NCBI GenBank assembly: GCA_035560815.1
Contig: DATMYR010000040.1
Location: forward strand, 1 to 64,000
Length of the DNA stretch: 64,000 bases
Source of the DNA: UBA5314 sp035560815
GTDB taxonomy: Bacteria; Bacillota; Syntrophomonadia; Syntrophomonadales; Syntrophomonadaceae
Reading direction: 5' to 3'
Shown here: positions 1-9,533 of the stretch, piece after piece
Layout: each line of letters opens with the position of its first letter
Numbering within the stretch: the stretch's first letter is position 1
Notes under the pieces: model-generated
Seen by the model: only the letters and a program-made list of their open reading frames with translations
Databases searched by the model: none
What the model was told of the DNA's origin: nothing
Program-made: the position numbers and the translations under genes

Positions 1-43
1 GTATAAAAATATTATGAGTTCACAATATGAGGGAGATGTTGTT

Positions 44-658
44 ATGGAAAGCGAGGCTGGTCCCGGGCAGGGAAGAATGGAAAGAAAGAAGCAGGAACTG
101 CGGAAAAAAATCATTACAGTAGCTATGAACCTCTTCGAACGCCAGGGTTTTGGCACTACCACGATGGAGCAGATTGCAGAAGAAGCGGATATCGCTCGCA
201 AAACCCTGTATAACTATTTCCCTGTGAAAGAGGCTATCGCTGACGAATATGTAAGAGATGTTTCTCGGGGATTAGCTGAGAAAACATTTGAGACTTTGGG
301 CAGGCTGCCAGACACCCGGACGCGCTTGCTGGAGGCACTGAATAATGCCTATGGCTGGGTGGAAGTAAATCCAGAGATTACAGGTGTCGTTCTGGCTTAC
401 CGCTTTAAGACCAGCTATCAAGCCGGGAAAAAGTTGGAGCCAACCGGCACCGAAACGGTTATGGCCGAGATCATCCGTCGGGGGCAGCAGAGCGGTGAAA
501 TCGAACCTGGCATTTCGGCTGAACTAATGGTCCTGTATTTAGACATGCTGCGCGGCACCATGGTCATGGAATGGCTGAAGAATCCTTCCGGGGTTAAGCT
601 TGGTGATAGAATTGCCCAACTGGTGGACATGGTTCTTTATGGCATAAGCACCAGGTGA
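44..658 (+). CDS. TetR/AcrR family transcriptional regulator
   Basis: DNA-binding repressor-type protein of about 204 residues. The N-terminal third is a TetR helix-turn-helix: the run FERQGFGTTTMEQIAEEADI followed by KTLYNYFPVKEAI is typical, with a helical ligand-binding C-terminal part. An ATG at 14 is also in frame, but the ATG at 44 has GAGGGAG about 8 bases upstream, so I prefer it. It ends 49 bases before the PEP-dependent enzyme gene on the same strand, so it probably regulates that gene or itself. The ligand is unknown. Family call is secure; target is inference. Confidence 0.9.
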   Translation: MESEAGPGQGRMERKKQELRKKIITVAMNLFERQGFGTTTMEQIAEEADIARKTLYNYFPVKEAIADEYVRDVSRGLAEKTFETLGRLPDTRTRLLEALNNAYGWVEVNPEITGVVLAYRFKTSYQAGKKLEPTGTETVMAEIIRRGQQSGEIEPGISAELMVLYLDMLRGTMVMEWLKNPSGVKLGDRIAQLVDMVLYGISTR

Positions 659-707
659 GGTCACGCCGAATGTACATCCATATATTGATGAGGGAGTGGG
701 GAGGATA

Positions 708-3368
708 ATGGAAATAATAGGGAAACATTTTTTAAGCTGGGAAGAAGCCTGGCAGACCGGCAGTGAACAGGTAGGAGGCAAGGGCTGGAATCTGGCCCGT
801 TTAGTCCGTTTCGGCTTCAATGTTCCAGTGGGCGGGGTTCTCACTACAGCAGCCTACTGGGATTTCTTAAACTATAACCAGTTGACGGAAATGGTAGACA
901 CCACCGCGCAGACGGTGACCAGCGCCAACCTGGGCGAAAGCGATGGTCTATTAAACGCTTTAAGGGAACGGATTAAATTCGGCTCGCTGCCCGCGGAAGT
1001 TGTGGAGGAAATAATCCACCGCATAGATAGACTGGGTATGGCTGATAAAGCCCTGGCTGTCAGGTCGTCAGCCTCAGCCGAAGATTCGGCCCGAGCCTCC
1101 TTTGCCGGTGTCCATGATTCCTATCTCAATGTCATCGGCCGGGAAAACATATTGCAGGCGGTCAAGGACTGTTATGCTTCCTTATGGACACCCCGGGCAG
1201 TGGCTTACCGGAGAAAATTAAACATCTCTGATCAGGAAGTCCTGCCCGCGGTGGTGATTATGGAAATGGTTGATGCAGTATCGACCGGAGTGGCTTTTAC
1301 CTGCGATCCCAAGACCGGCCGCCGGGATCGAATGGTCATCCAGGCTAATTTCGGACTGGGTGAAACAGTGGTTAGCGGGGCGGTTGACCCTGATCTTTAC
1401 TATATGGATGCCTCCGCTTATGATGTTGTTCCCCATGTTATGGAAAAAGGAATCGGATCCAAAGCAGGAATGACCCGGGCCTGCTTAGGCGGTGGAACGG
1501 TATTTGAACCATCCGGTGAAATGGCCGGGCAGCAGGTGCTGGCCGATCAAGATATGGAAAGACTGGGCCTGCTGCTCCTGCGGGTCTTTGAAGCCCTGGG
1601 GGAAGGCGAACAGCACCAGGATGTGGAATGGGCTTTCGATGGGCGGGAATTTATAGTACTCCAGGCCCGGCCGGTGACCGCCATGCCTTCCTATACCTTT
1701 GAGCCCATAAAAAACAAGACCCAGATATGGTCCAATGGCAATTTTCGGGAGGCTCTTCCTATGGTTTTATCGCCCCTTCAGCGCCGCTTTTTAAAAAACA
1801 TTATTGACACTATCCAGTATCATATCTTTGCCGATGCCGGCTACCCTATGCCTGATGGTTTCCAATTTTCCCGATTTTTTCAGGGCCGATTGTACTGCAA
1901 CATGTCTGCCCTGCAGTGGGCCCACTACGATTCAACAGGGATGATGCCTGGAGATTTTATTCCATTTTGGGGAGGACACCAGCCGGCGCTGGAAATAGAG
2001 GATCCCAATCCTTTTCTGGGAGAGATGGGGCTGGAGCGGCAGCGACGGGGAATGCGTGGATTTGCTGTTATAATGGATGCTGCTGCCCAAGTCAGCGATA
2101 CTTTTGCTCAGGTTCAAGCTTCCATTCGAAACCTGATGGGAAAAGGAGTTGAAGACCTTACAGATCGGGAATTCTTGGATAAATATAACCAGTTGGGCCG
2201 AGTTATCAGCGGCTATTGCGAAAAGTATCCTTTTCTCAGCAGTGTAAACGCTATAGCGTTGGTGGGCTTGATGCAAAGGCTGACAGGATTTTTCGGACCG
2301 CGCACCCAAATGGTGTTTAGCAGCCTGATGGTGGGGGGAGAAACGGCCAGCACCAGCGCAGACCATGGCTACCGTTTAATAGAACTGGCTCAGCTGGCTG
2401 GTCAGGATGAAGCAGCCTGCCGGTATTTAAACAGCGACTCTTTTGATCCACTGGCTTGGGAGGCGCAGCTCCCAGAAAAATCCCGCTTTAAGCAAGGCTT
2501 CCGCTCCTTTATTCAAGAGTACGGGCACCGGGCGGTTTACGAACTCGATATCGTCAATCCCCGTTGGAAGGAAGACCCCTCATATCTACTGGATATTATC
2601 AGGAGCACCATGGCCAAGACCGACTTTGATCAATGGAGAGCCGGGCAGAAGGAGACATTTGAACGGGCCTGGCAGGAAGTTGTGGAAAAGATCCCTTCTG
2701 ATCTGCTTGAGGCGGTTCAGCAGGGAATTAAGGATGTCCACAATGGGGATGAGATCAGAGAAATGACCAAGTCGGTGCTGACGATGGCCCTGGAGCCCTA
2801 CCGCCTCATGGCCCTGGAATTAGGCAGGCGGTTAAGGCATCGGGGCATAATCAACCAGGTTGAAGATATTTTCTTCTGTACCTGGCCAGAGCTTTTCTCT
2901 ATCTTGAATAGGGAATGGGTCGGACAAGGCTTGTCGAATCTTGTTGAGTCCAGAAAGGCCAGCCAGAGGGAAAAAGAGGACCTGGCTGCGCCGGATGTTA
3001 TCATCGGAGAAAAACCGGTCTATTCCCAGCCGATTATCCAACCTTCCGGTGATTATTTGCTGGGCGTGGGCGCGGCTGCTGGCAGATCTTCCGGCTCCGC
3101 CCGACGGATCAACCATCCTGGCCAGGGAAACCGCCTGCAGATGGGCGAAGTCCTGGTTGCCCCTTCTACCGATCCGAGCTGGACACCTTTGTTCTTAAAA
3201 GCCTGCGCAGTTGTCATGGAAACAGGGGGCTTCGGATCTCATGGCGCGATCGTAGCCCGGGAATTTGGCATACCTGCTGTAGTGAATGTGCCGGGAGTTA
3301 TGAAAGCCATTCATGACGGTCAGACTGTCCTGGTAGATGGGGATGAGGGGAAGCTCTATCTTCAATAG
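708..3368 (+). CDS. PEP/pyruvate-binding phosphotransferase, rifampicin phosphotransferase-like
   Basis: About 886 residues. Domains: an N-terminal PPDK-type ATP-grasp domain (about 1-330, with AVRSSASAED and EWAFDGREF), a middle domain (about 350-770), and a C-terminal mobile phosphohistidine domain with GGFGSHGAIVARE, catalytic His near 845. The protein stops right after that domain and lacks the PEP-binding TIM barrel of PEP synthase and PPDK. This ATP-grasp / middle / His order is that of rifampicin phosphotransferase (Rph) and related antibiotic or metabolite kinases. GTG at 696 is possible, but GGGGAGG lies just before ATG 708. It follows a TetR gene. The substrate cannot be read from the sequence; an uncharacterised phosphotransferase is equally possible. 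Confidence 0.85.
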   Translation: MEIIGKHFLSWEEAWQTGSEQVGGKGWNLARLVRFGFNVPVGGVLTTAAYWDFLNYNQLTEMVDTTAQTVTSANLGESDGLLNALRERIKFGSLPAEVVEEIIHRIDRLGMADKALAVRSSASAEDSARASFAGVHDSYLNVIGRENILQAVKDCYASLWTPRAVAYRRKLNISDQEVLPAVVIMEMVDAVSTGVAFTCDPKTGRRDRMVIQANFGLGETVVSGAVDPDLYYMDASAYDVVPHVMEKGIGSKAGMTRACLGGGTVFEPSGEMAGQQVLADQDMERLGLLLLRVFEALGEGEQHQDVEWAFDGREFIVLQARPVTAMPSYTFEPIKNKTQIWSNGNFREALPMVLSPLQRRFLKNIIDTIQYHIFADAGYPMPDGFQFSRFFQGRLYCNMSALQWAHYDSTGMMPGDFIPFWGGHQPALEIEDPNPFLGEMGLERQRRGMRGFAVIMDAAAQVSDTFAQVQASIRNLMGKGVEDLTDREFLDKYNQLGRVISGYCEKYPFLSSVNAIALVGLMQRLTGFFGPRTQMVFSSLMVGGETASTSADHGYRLIELAQLAGQDEAACRYLNSDSFDPLAWEAQLPEKSRFKQGFRSFIQEYGHRAVYELDIVNPRWKEDPSYLLDIIRSTMAKTDFDQWRAGQKETFERAWQEVVEKIPSDLLEAVQQGIKDVHNGDEIREMTKSVLTMALEPYRLMALELGRRLRHRGIINQVEDIFFCTWPELFSILNREWVGQGLSNLVESRKASQREKEDLAAPDVIIGEKPVYSQPIIQPSGDYLLGVGAAAGRSSGSARRINHPGQGNRLQMGEVLVAPSTDPSWTPLFLKACAVVMETGGFGSHGAIVAREFGIPAVVNVPGVMKAIHDGQTVLVDGDEGKLYLQ

Positions 3369-3459
3369 GAGTATTGGAGGGCAACGGACGGCTTATGGCC
3401 TGACCGCTGATCTGTCCCAAAGGAGTTGATCCTTGTGTATCCTCTGGTCAATGAACAAC

Positions 3460-5925
3460 CTATGCTGTTTGTTCAGTAGTCATAAGATGAATAAAGATTT
3501 CCACCAGGCCCGGATCGAATTGGCTTCCGGCACAAAGTTGAAGCTCTTGCAGGGCATGCTGATGGGATAAGGCCCGCCGGTAAGGCCGATCACTTGTCAT
3601 TGCCTCATAGGCATCGCAAATGGCTAAAATGCGGCATTCCAGCGGTATCTCCTTCCCGTGTAGTCCCAGGGGGTATCCCTGACCATTCCACCACTCATGA
3701 TGTTTTAAGATCCAGTCCGCCACTGGTTGCAGATCGCTTGCCGCCCTGGCAATACGGTATCCGATCTCGCTATGGCGCTGCATTTCTGCTCGTTCTTCTT
3801 CTGTCAGGGTTCCAGGTTTTAATAAGATGGAATCAGGCACTCCCACCTTGCCAATGTCATGGAATTGACCCAACAAACGGAGATCAAGCAGCGCGCTGCG
3901 GGATAGCTCCAGAGCCTCGCCCAGAGTAATAACCAGGTAGTCTATGCGTTCCACATGATGGCTGGTGATTAAATCACGTTCCAGTAATGCTTGCATGAGG
4001 CCGGATATCAGGCCGCTATGCCCGCTCTGATGACTGTGCAGCTTCTCCCGGTACATGTTGTTATCAGCTTCCCGGAAAAGATCCGCCATGCTCATTGAGG
4101 AATCCAAGCGCAGGGCAAACCCGATGGAGATATCCAGTGGCATATCCGGCTCCCTTTTACTGTGCTCCACAGCCCGTTCTTTGATGGCAGCATAAATTGA
4201 CTCCATTTGTGCATGGTCACAGGCCGGGATAATTACGGCATACTCATCACCGCCAATGCGAGAAATGATGCTATCTTGATCGGCGCAACCCTGAATAATT
4301 TTAGCTGCCGTGATGATCAGGCCATCTCCGGTACTATGACCGAGGGTGTCATTAATAAACTTGAGTCCATCCAGATCGCAGATCATCATGCCTATTGGAA
4401 AAGCTTCTGAACCTTCCAGGGACATCATTTCCTGTTCAAAATAGGTCCGGTTATATAAACCTGTTAAAGGATCGTGCAGACTGATAAAGCGGATTTGCTC
4501 CTCAGCCTCCTTGCGGGAAGTCACATCACGACCCACCAGGACTGCTCCCGTCACCTGCCCGTTGTCATCAACAATTGCATTAATCATGGATTCCAACCAC
4601 ATGTAAGAGCCGCTGGCGCTGCGGCAGCGAAATTCACAATAACCAGGCAAACCGGACTCGATCACCTGGAGTAAAGATTTCTCAACCAGGTCGAAATCTT
4701 TGGGATGAACCAGAGTGGGATATCGTTTGCCGATCAGTTCCTGAACAGTATAGCCCAGAACCCGTTGATAGGACGGGCTTAGATAAAGAAACCGCTGGGA
4801 GCAGTCCACCTGGGCTACCACATCCAGCATGTTATCTGTGATTCGGCGAAGCTGTTTATCGCTATATAGCAACTGCAAGTGTGTATGCTCCAAGTCAACC
4901 AGCATATGGTTTATCGATGCTGCCAGCTCACCCAGCTCATCTTTCCCCCCGGTGCTAACTCTGGAGCCAAAACCCTCGTCACTGACAGTCTTCACTTCAC
5001 GGCTTAACTTAAAGAGCCGGGCTAATACCAGTTTTTCAAGAAAAATGAGGGTTAAAGCTCCAAAAAATAAACCGATTAAGCCTACAAATAAGGCGGCGTA
5101 GAAGGTGGTTGACTGCCCCTGTAAAAAGATATCCCGGGGAAGCGTTACCCGTAAAGCCAGGGCGGGATTCCCAAACATGTCGGTTAGTGTTGTATAACCG
5201 GCAATGAGATTATTATCAAGAATATGAACGGCAATAGGCTGTGCTGGGTTTATGTTGGTAAAAGCTGTCTGGTAATCCGGCAATGCGCTGATTCTATTTA
5301 ATTCCTGCAGGCTTAGATCCAACTGTGTATCATGGGCCAGGCGCATCATGAAAGCGGCATCAAGGTTGCGCCCCACCAAAAGTGTGCCCCGGACTTTACC
5401 CTCCTGATTACCTGGAAGAATAGGATAGGAAGCCATCATTACAGGTGTTTCAGGCAAGACGAGTAAACCGGTTTGTGGATTGGGGGAGCTGTCATTTCGC
5501 AATAGCTGGGGATGGGTTTTCAATTCCTCAAAAAGGCTGGGTGGTATCGGCGCAGGGCTGCTGGATCTCAAATCGAATCCCTTGGCGTAGACAATTTGAC
5601 CTTCATTATTGACGAATATCATAAGATTTACTTTCAAATATGTAAAGGTGGAATCGGTCATATTGGCATCGATAAAATCCGGATTTTTATCGGATATATA
5701 TTTACAGAGGTCATCCCAGTAAGCCCGGTCGGCGGCAATGGATTGTAATGACCGGTTCTCATTGGCAATCGCGGCCACCGCGCGATCCACATTTTTCCGC
5801 ACATCCGTGTTTTCCAAATCGTTCAGTTGGGACAGCAAGGTTAGTTTTAGGGTGAACCACATAGCCAGCGACAGAAGCACCAGCGCTGCGGAAACAATCA
5901 GAATGTTTTTGCGCCACAGATTCAA
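3460..5925 (-). CDS. Membrane c-di-GMP protein: CHASE4-HAMP-PAS-GGDEF-HD-GYP
   Basis: 821 residues. A first membrane helix (about 8-28) precedes an extracytoplasmic CHASE4-like sensor (LENTDVRKNVDRA, then DRAYWDDLCKYI). A second helix near 280-300 is followed by HAMP, then PAS with its PAC segment (about 360-480), then GGDEF with RIGGDEYAVI. The last part is HD-GYP: FHDIGKVGVPDS, HHEWWNGQGYP and CDAYEAMTSDRPYR. It could both make and degrade c-di-GMP. No RxxD inhibitory site precedes the GGDEY. The start is TTG, placed by GGAGGT seven bases upstream. It is convergent with the PEP-enzyme gene; the ligand is unknown. Confidence 0.92.
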   Translation of the reverse strand: MNLWRKNILIVSAALVLLSLAMWFTLKLTLLSQLNDLENTDVRKNVDRAVAAIANENRSLQSIAADRAYWDDLCKYISDKNPDFIDANMTDSTFTYLKVNLMIFVNNEGQIVYAKGFDLRSSSPAPIPPSLFEELKTHPQLLRNDSSPNPQTGLLVLPETPVMMASYPILPGNQEGKVRGTLLVGRNLDAAFMMRLAHDTQLDLSLQELNRISALPDYQTAFTNINPAQPIAVHILDNNLIAGYTTLTDMFGNPALALRVTLPRDIFLQGQSTTFYAALFVGLIGLFFGALTLIFLEKLVLARLFKLSREVKTVSDEGFGSRVSTGGKDELGELAASINHMLVDLEHTHLQLLYSDKQLRRITDNMLDVVAQVDCSQRFLYLSPSYQRVLGYTVQELIGKRYPTLVHPKDFDLVEKSLLQVIESGLPGYCEFRCRSASGSYMWLESMINAIVDDNGQVTGAVLVGRDVTSRKEAEEQIRFISLHDPLTGLYNRTYFEQEMMSLEGSEAFPIGMMICDLDGLKFINDTLGHSTGDGLIITAAKIIQGCADQDSIISRIGGDEYAVIIPACDHAQMESIYAAIKERAVEHSKREPDMPLDISIGFALRLDSSMSMADLFREADNNMYREKLHSHQSGHSGLISGLMQALLERDLITSHHVERIDYLVITLGEALELSRSALLDLRLLGQFHDIGKVGVPDSILLKPGTLTEEERAEMQRHSEIGYRIARAASDLQPVADWILKHHEWWNGQGYPLGLHGKEIPLECRILAICDAYEAMTSDRPYRRALSHQHALQELQLCAGSQFDPGLVEIFIHLMTTEQTA

Positions 5926-6087
5926 AATTGTACCTCCAGTTTAACTCACCCAGGATAGTAATTTTCAGGACATACTTTAAAGAACAACCGACAGGCGGAG
6001 AACGCCCCTTTGCCTCGTTCCCCTGTTTTCAACTGAGATATTTCATGGTTGGACGATTGGCATGCTCATTTTCCGTATATTGCTTAC

Positions 6088-6304
6088 CTAGTACTCTGTT
6101 AACCCTAATTCTATACATAATCGTCGGTTAAATTTTCGCATGACTGCGTTGTTGTCAATCGCAATACGTCCAGTATTGCTCATTCTCCGACGGCTATGGA
6201 TGGTCTAGTGTCGCGGTGCCAAGGATGGCAAGGAGCGACCGCCTTGTCCTACAAAAATTACCCTCGACGAGTAATACACAGTATTAGGATTAACAGAGTA
6301 CTAG
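6088..6304. mobile_element. MITE-like element with terminal inverted repeats
   Basis: A 217-bp segment between the MBL gene and the c-di-GMP gene is bounded by CTAGTACTCTGTTAA on the left (from 6088) and its near-perfect reverse complement TTAACAGAGTACTAG on the right (ending 6304). The similarity continues inward (CCCTAATTCTATACA against the complement of TACACAGTATTAGGA). It has no open reading frame of note. The CTAG at each end is palindromic and could be a target duplication. This is the structure of a non-autonomous transposon-derived element. It explains most of the gap 5926-6385. Confidence 0.72.
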
Positions 6305-6385
6305 TCACCTGCAAAAGCTGGCTTATTACTCTTATCGTTAACCGGAGAGTTTTTCTTTGTTATCGTCTTGCGAAAAAAGCCTTTC

Positions 6386-7141
6386 TCACAGGGTGTGAAC
6401 AATGTAATAAGACGAGAAGTCTTCCCCCAGCGCACCTTCAAGCCTATTGGACCTGGGGAAAAGCCGGTGGTTTATATCTTCATCGTTCAACCCTTGTGCG
6501 CGTAAATCCCTGATCCGCTCTTGGAGCTGGAGCAAATAATTCAACTTCCGGACCAGTAATTCCCGGCCGTTATTAAAAATTCCGCGATGCGTGCAGAACA
6601 CTGTTCCAATATCGAAATCTAAAAGTTTCTTTATTGATAACAACATTTCGCCCAAATCCTCTTCATAGAAAACACTGGCGGGCTTTAAATTGGTTAAAAG
6701 ATCACCGGAAAATAGCCATCCTTGCTTTTGCTCATACAGCACATTGTGACAACGGCAGTGTCCTGGGGTGTCAATAACCTGGAAGAGGTGTTTGCCGGTG
6801 CTGATAGTAGGCGGTGCCGGAACTGCCTGGAATGCCCGCCTTTTCCCCCACAAATCCAAGCGGTACTGTGCCAGATCGGGCTCCCGGAGGGCCTCCTCAA
6901 TCGATCCTGGGTGTAAGTAAACTGGTGTTTGTTTGTTTTCATGCATCCAAAAAGCCATGCCGGCATGGTCTTCGTGAAGATGCGTTAAAAACACCTGATT
7001 GATGGTATGAGAATTAAAAAAGCCTATAGATATGCTTGCCAGAGATGACGGACCGGTATCGATTAAAAGTCCATCGACCAGATAATAGAAAACATTCATG
7101 ATAAAAGGGGGATCCCAGGGCATTTCTCGAATCGCCTTCAT
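6386..7141 (-). CDS. MBL-fold metallo-hydrolase
   Basis: 251 residues with the metallo-beta-lactamase fold signature HLHEDH (about 55-60), further metal ligands in DTPGHCRCHN (about 128-137), GDLL and CTHRG. Such proteins are two-metal hydrolases with varied substrates (glyoxalase II, lactonases, thioesterases), and nothing here fixes the substrate. The start is uncertain. The ATG at 7141 has no close ribosome site, while a strong GAGGAGGG lies about 35 bases further upstream and the frame is open to it without an ATG/GTG/TTG, so a non-standard start or leader is possible. Confidence 0.88.
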   Translation of the reverse strand: MKAIREMPWDPPFIMNVFYYLVDGLLIDTGPSSLASISIGFFNSHTINQVFLTHLHEDHAGMAFWMHENKQTPVYLHPGSIEEALREPDLAQYRLDLWGKRRAFQAVPAPPTISTGKHLFQVIDTPGHCRCHNVLYEQKQGWLFSGDLLTNLKPASVFYEEDLGEMLLSIKKLLDFDIGTVFCTHRGIFNNGRELLVRKLNYLLQLQERIRDLRAQGLNDEDINHRLFPRSNRLEGALGEDFSSYYIVHTL

Positions 7142-7658
7142 ATATAAAAGATCATCAAAACTGAAAATCAGATGGTCCCTCCTCCCCTCAAGCTACAAAA
7201 CCCAGGAAAAACAATAATTGCTGGATTCAATTCAAATTATGCCAATATCGAATTCCTTAATCAAATAAGAATTTTTAAGCCGGGAATCATTTTAAGGCTT
7301 TTTCTCAAGATCTAATATGAGGCATGATCTTTTTGTTTAAACCTAATTCGCTATTATTGGTATGCTCAGACAATCTCTAAGCCAAATCTAATAAGGGAAT
7401 AGTATAGTCAAAAAGAATGTCATGGCTCATATACTGCCGGAAAGATGCTCATAGAAGGCATGATTTCGAGGGTTCGGGTTCTTAAAGATTTCAAGAGTTG
7501 AGTGCTTGGTTCGATACTTGGGCATCTCAATTTCTATAGCACCCGCATCATTCCGATGAGAAAAATCTATCTCTCGCCATCTTCTGACCATAATGCTAGG
7601 ATGGAAAAGGCTTGAGTTCTACAATATACTACATGACGGGAAACGGAGATGATAGGAA
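7142..7658. other. Intergenic region, no gene seen
   Basis: 517 bases between the divergent MBL and ABC permease genes. It contains the purine-rich ribosome-site-like run belonging to the MBL gene (around 7175-7185 on the minus strand) and a weak AAGCC/GGCTT hairpin followed by T residues near 7277-7303. No coding region, known RNA or repeat was recognised. Confidence 0.5.
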
Positions 7659-8447
7659 GTGAAGACCGTAGCTGTAATGCAGCGCGAATTACAGGAGAAC
7701 CTGCGCAACTATAAGACGGCATTTTTGCTTATGTTCATTTTTGGCGCAATTTTGATGGCGCTCTATACTGAGGTGGGTCCCACCGCCAATTCCAAGAGCG
7801 TGCTCGACCCCTTCTTTGAATTATTTGCCATTCTTTGCCCTTTGATTGGCATTTTGACAGCCATGGACGCCGTGGTTGGCGAAAAAGAGAAGGGCACCCT
7901 GGAATTGGTCCTTTCCAAACCGCTGCCCCGACGCTCCCTGCTATTGGGCAAATTCTTTGCTTATGTGCTGATGATCGTGCCACTGCTGGCGGCCGAACTC
8001 ATTGCCGCCTATTTCTGGGCACAGGTTTCCGGCATCTCACAGTATCGTTGGCAGCTTCCTATGCCCCCCTTCAGTCAATGGATGACCCTGGTGGCCATTG
8101 TCACCTGTGTGTCTTTGCTGTTCCTGGCTGTCACCACCCTGATCTCCATGTTTGCACCAACTACCGCTACTACGGCTCTCTGCGCTCTGGTCTTCATGGC
8201 TCCCGCCCACCCGCTGGGGGGAGAATTCCTGAGACAGGTGGGCCTGCGTTTGCATATTGACAGTTTTGCCGGGTTGCCAATCCCAGTAAAATTTTTTCTC
8301 AGTGTTTTCTCCATGTTTCAAAAATACGCTCTAAGCATTCCTGGTGACGCCAGACTGACCTGTGTTTCCCTGCTCATCATGACGGTTGCGGTCCTGTTTG
8401 TTGCCAGTTTCATTTTTGAGCGGCAAAACGTAGCCTTCAAGAACTAG
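7659..8447 (+). CDS. ABC-2 type transporter permease
   Basis: 262 residues, strongly hydrophobic, about six membrane segments (the first near 20-40, last near 238-258). The pattern DAVVGEKEKGTLELVLSKPL after the second segment is the hallmark of ABC-2 permeases of the NosY/CcmB-like type. The start is GTG with GATAGGA just upstream. The ATPase gene follows after 20 bases, so the pair forms one exporter. The substrate is not evident; drug, copper-linked or bacteriocin export are all possible. Confidence 0.88.
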   Translation: MKTVAVMQRELQENLRNYKTAFLLMFIFGAILMALYTEVGPTANSKSVLDPFFELFAILCPLIGILTAMDAVVGEKEKGTLELVLSKPLPRRSLLLGKFFAYVLMIVPLLAAELIAAYFWAQVSGISQYRWQLPMPPFSQWMTLVAIVTCVSLLFLAVTTLISMFAPTTATTALCALVFMAPAHPLGGEFLRQVGLRLHIDSFAGLPIPVKFFLSVFSMFQKYALSIPGDARLTCVSLLIMTVAVLFVASFIFERQNVAFKN

Positions 8448-8467
8448 TACTACAAGGAGGAAGCACG

Positions 8468-9478
8468 ATGAACGATTTTGCAGTTGATGTTCAAGGATTA
8501 AGTAAATGGTATGGACAACTAAAGGCAGTAGATAATGTAAGTTTTCAGGTCCACAAGGGCAGTTCTTTCGGCTTGCTAGGATTAAACGGGGCTGGTAAGA
8601 CCACCACCTTTAAAATGATGGTGAGTTTAATCCGGCCGAACAGTGGTACAGCTATCGTTTCAGGCTATGATGTAGTGAAAGCACCCATGAAAGTGCGTTC
8701 CCACATTGGTTATGTGGCCGAGAATCCAGCTTTTTATACCCGGATGACAACGCAGGAAACGCTGCGCTATGTATGCCGCCTATTGGATGTTCCGGTGAAC
8801 GATCAGAACCGGCGCATTGATTATGTGCTGGGATTGGTGGGTTTGACGGACAAGAAAAGTGCCCTGGTTGGAGGTTATTCCCGGGGAATGCGGCATCGTT
8901 TGGGGTTGGCCCAGGCATTGCTTTCCGAACCCCAGGTTTTGTTTCTGGATGAGCCCACCCTGGGACTGGACCCACTGGGTGCTAAGAACATGCGAGAATT
9001 AATTCTGCGGCTGCGCCAGGAAAAGGAAGTCACGGTGCTAATGTCCTCACATGTGCTTCCGGAAGTGGAAGCCATCTGCGACATGGTTGGCATCTTCGAC
9101 CACGGCCGAATCGTAGCCATGGACACCATTGATCATCTGCGCAGCACTGCCAGCGACAGCTTGAATATAGAACTTGTGATGGCTGAATCGAATGAGGAGG
9201 TGCTTCAAGCCTTGAGGAGCATCCCCGGAGTTATCCGGGCAGAAGCCTTGGGGGTGCGACTGGATATCACTGCCTCAAAGAATGAAGATCTGCGCCCTCG
9301 AATCATGCAGGAGGCCCTGGCCAACAACGCTAAAGTTCTCTCTTTTGGCCTCAAGGAGAGCAGTCTGGAGGACATTCTGCTGCATCTTGTTAAAAGCCAC
9401 GGCAGCGACCTTCCAGAGCAATCTTCACGTTTGAATCCTGCTTCGTTTTTTCGAATGACCCGCAAGACTAGGCGTTAA
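8468..9478 (+). CDS. ABC transporter ATP-binding protein
   Basis: 336 residues. Walker A GLNGAGKTT near 37-45, signature region GYSRGMRHRLGLAQ (the usual LSGGQ is changed to YSRGM, as in many CcmA/NatA-like ATPases), Walker B VLFLDEPTLGLDP and the switch His in SSHVLPE. A C-terminal extension of roughly 110 residues, typical of ABC-2 exporters, may regulate the ATPase. ATG is preceded by AAGGAGG. It follows the permease directly and should power it. Confidence 0.92.
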   Translation: MNDFAVDVQGLSKWYGQLKAVDNVSFQVHKGSSFGLLGLNGAGKTTTFKMMVSLIRPNSGTAIVSGYDVVKAPMKVRSHIGYVAENPAFYTRMTTQETLRYVCRLLDVPVNDQNRRIDYVLGLVGLTDKKSALVGGYSRGMRHRLGLAQALLSEPQVLFLDEPTLGLDPLGAKNMRELILRLRQEKEVTVLMSSHVLPEVEAICDMVGIFDHGRIVAMDTIDHLRSTASDSLNIELVMAESNEEVLQALRSIPGVIRAEALGVRLDITASKNEDLRPRIMQEALANNAKVLSFGLKESSLEDILLHLVKSHGSDLPEQSSRLNPASFFRMTRKTRR

Positions 9479-9533
9479 GATCCCTGCAGTGTACAATGGA
9501 GTTGAGCGGTGATAATAGTAGGGGGGGATAAAA

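Noticed and set aside
696..3368. Classical PEP synthase (PpsA)
   Set aside because: The phosphohistidine domain is at the very C-terminus and the following PEP/pyruvate TIM barrel is missing.
8468..9478. Inactive ABC ATPase because of the altered signature (YSRGM)
   Set aside because: Walker A, Walker B and switch His are intact, and such signature variants are common in ABC-2 exporters.
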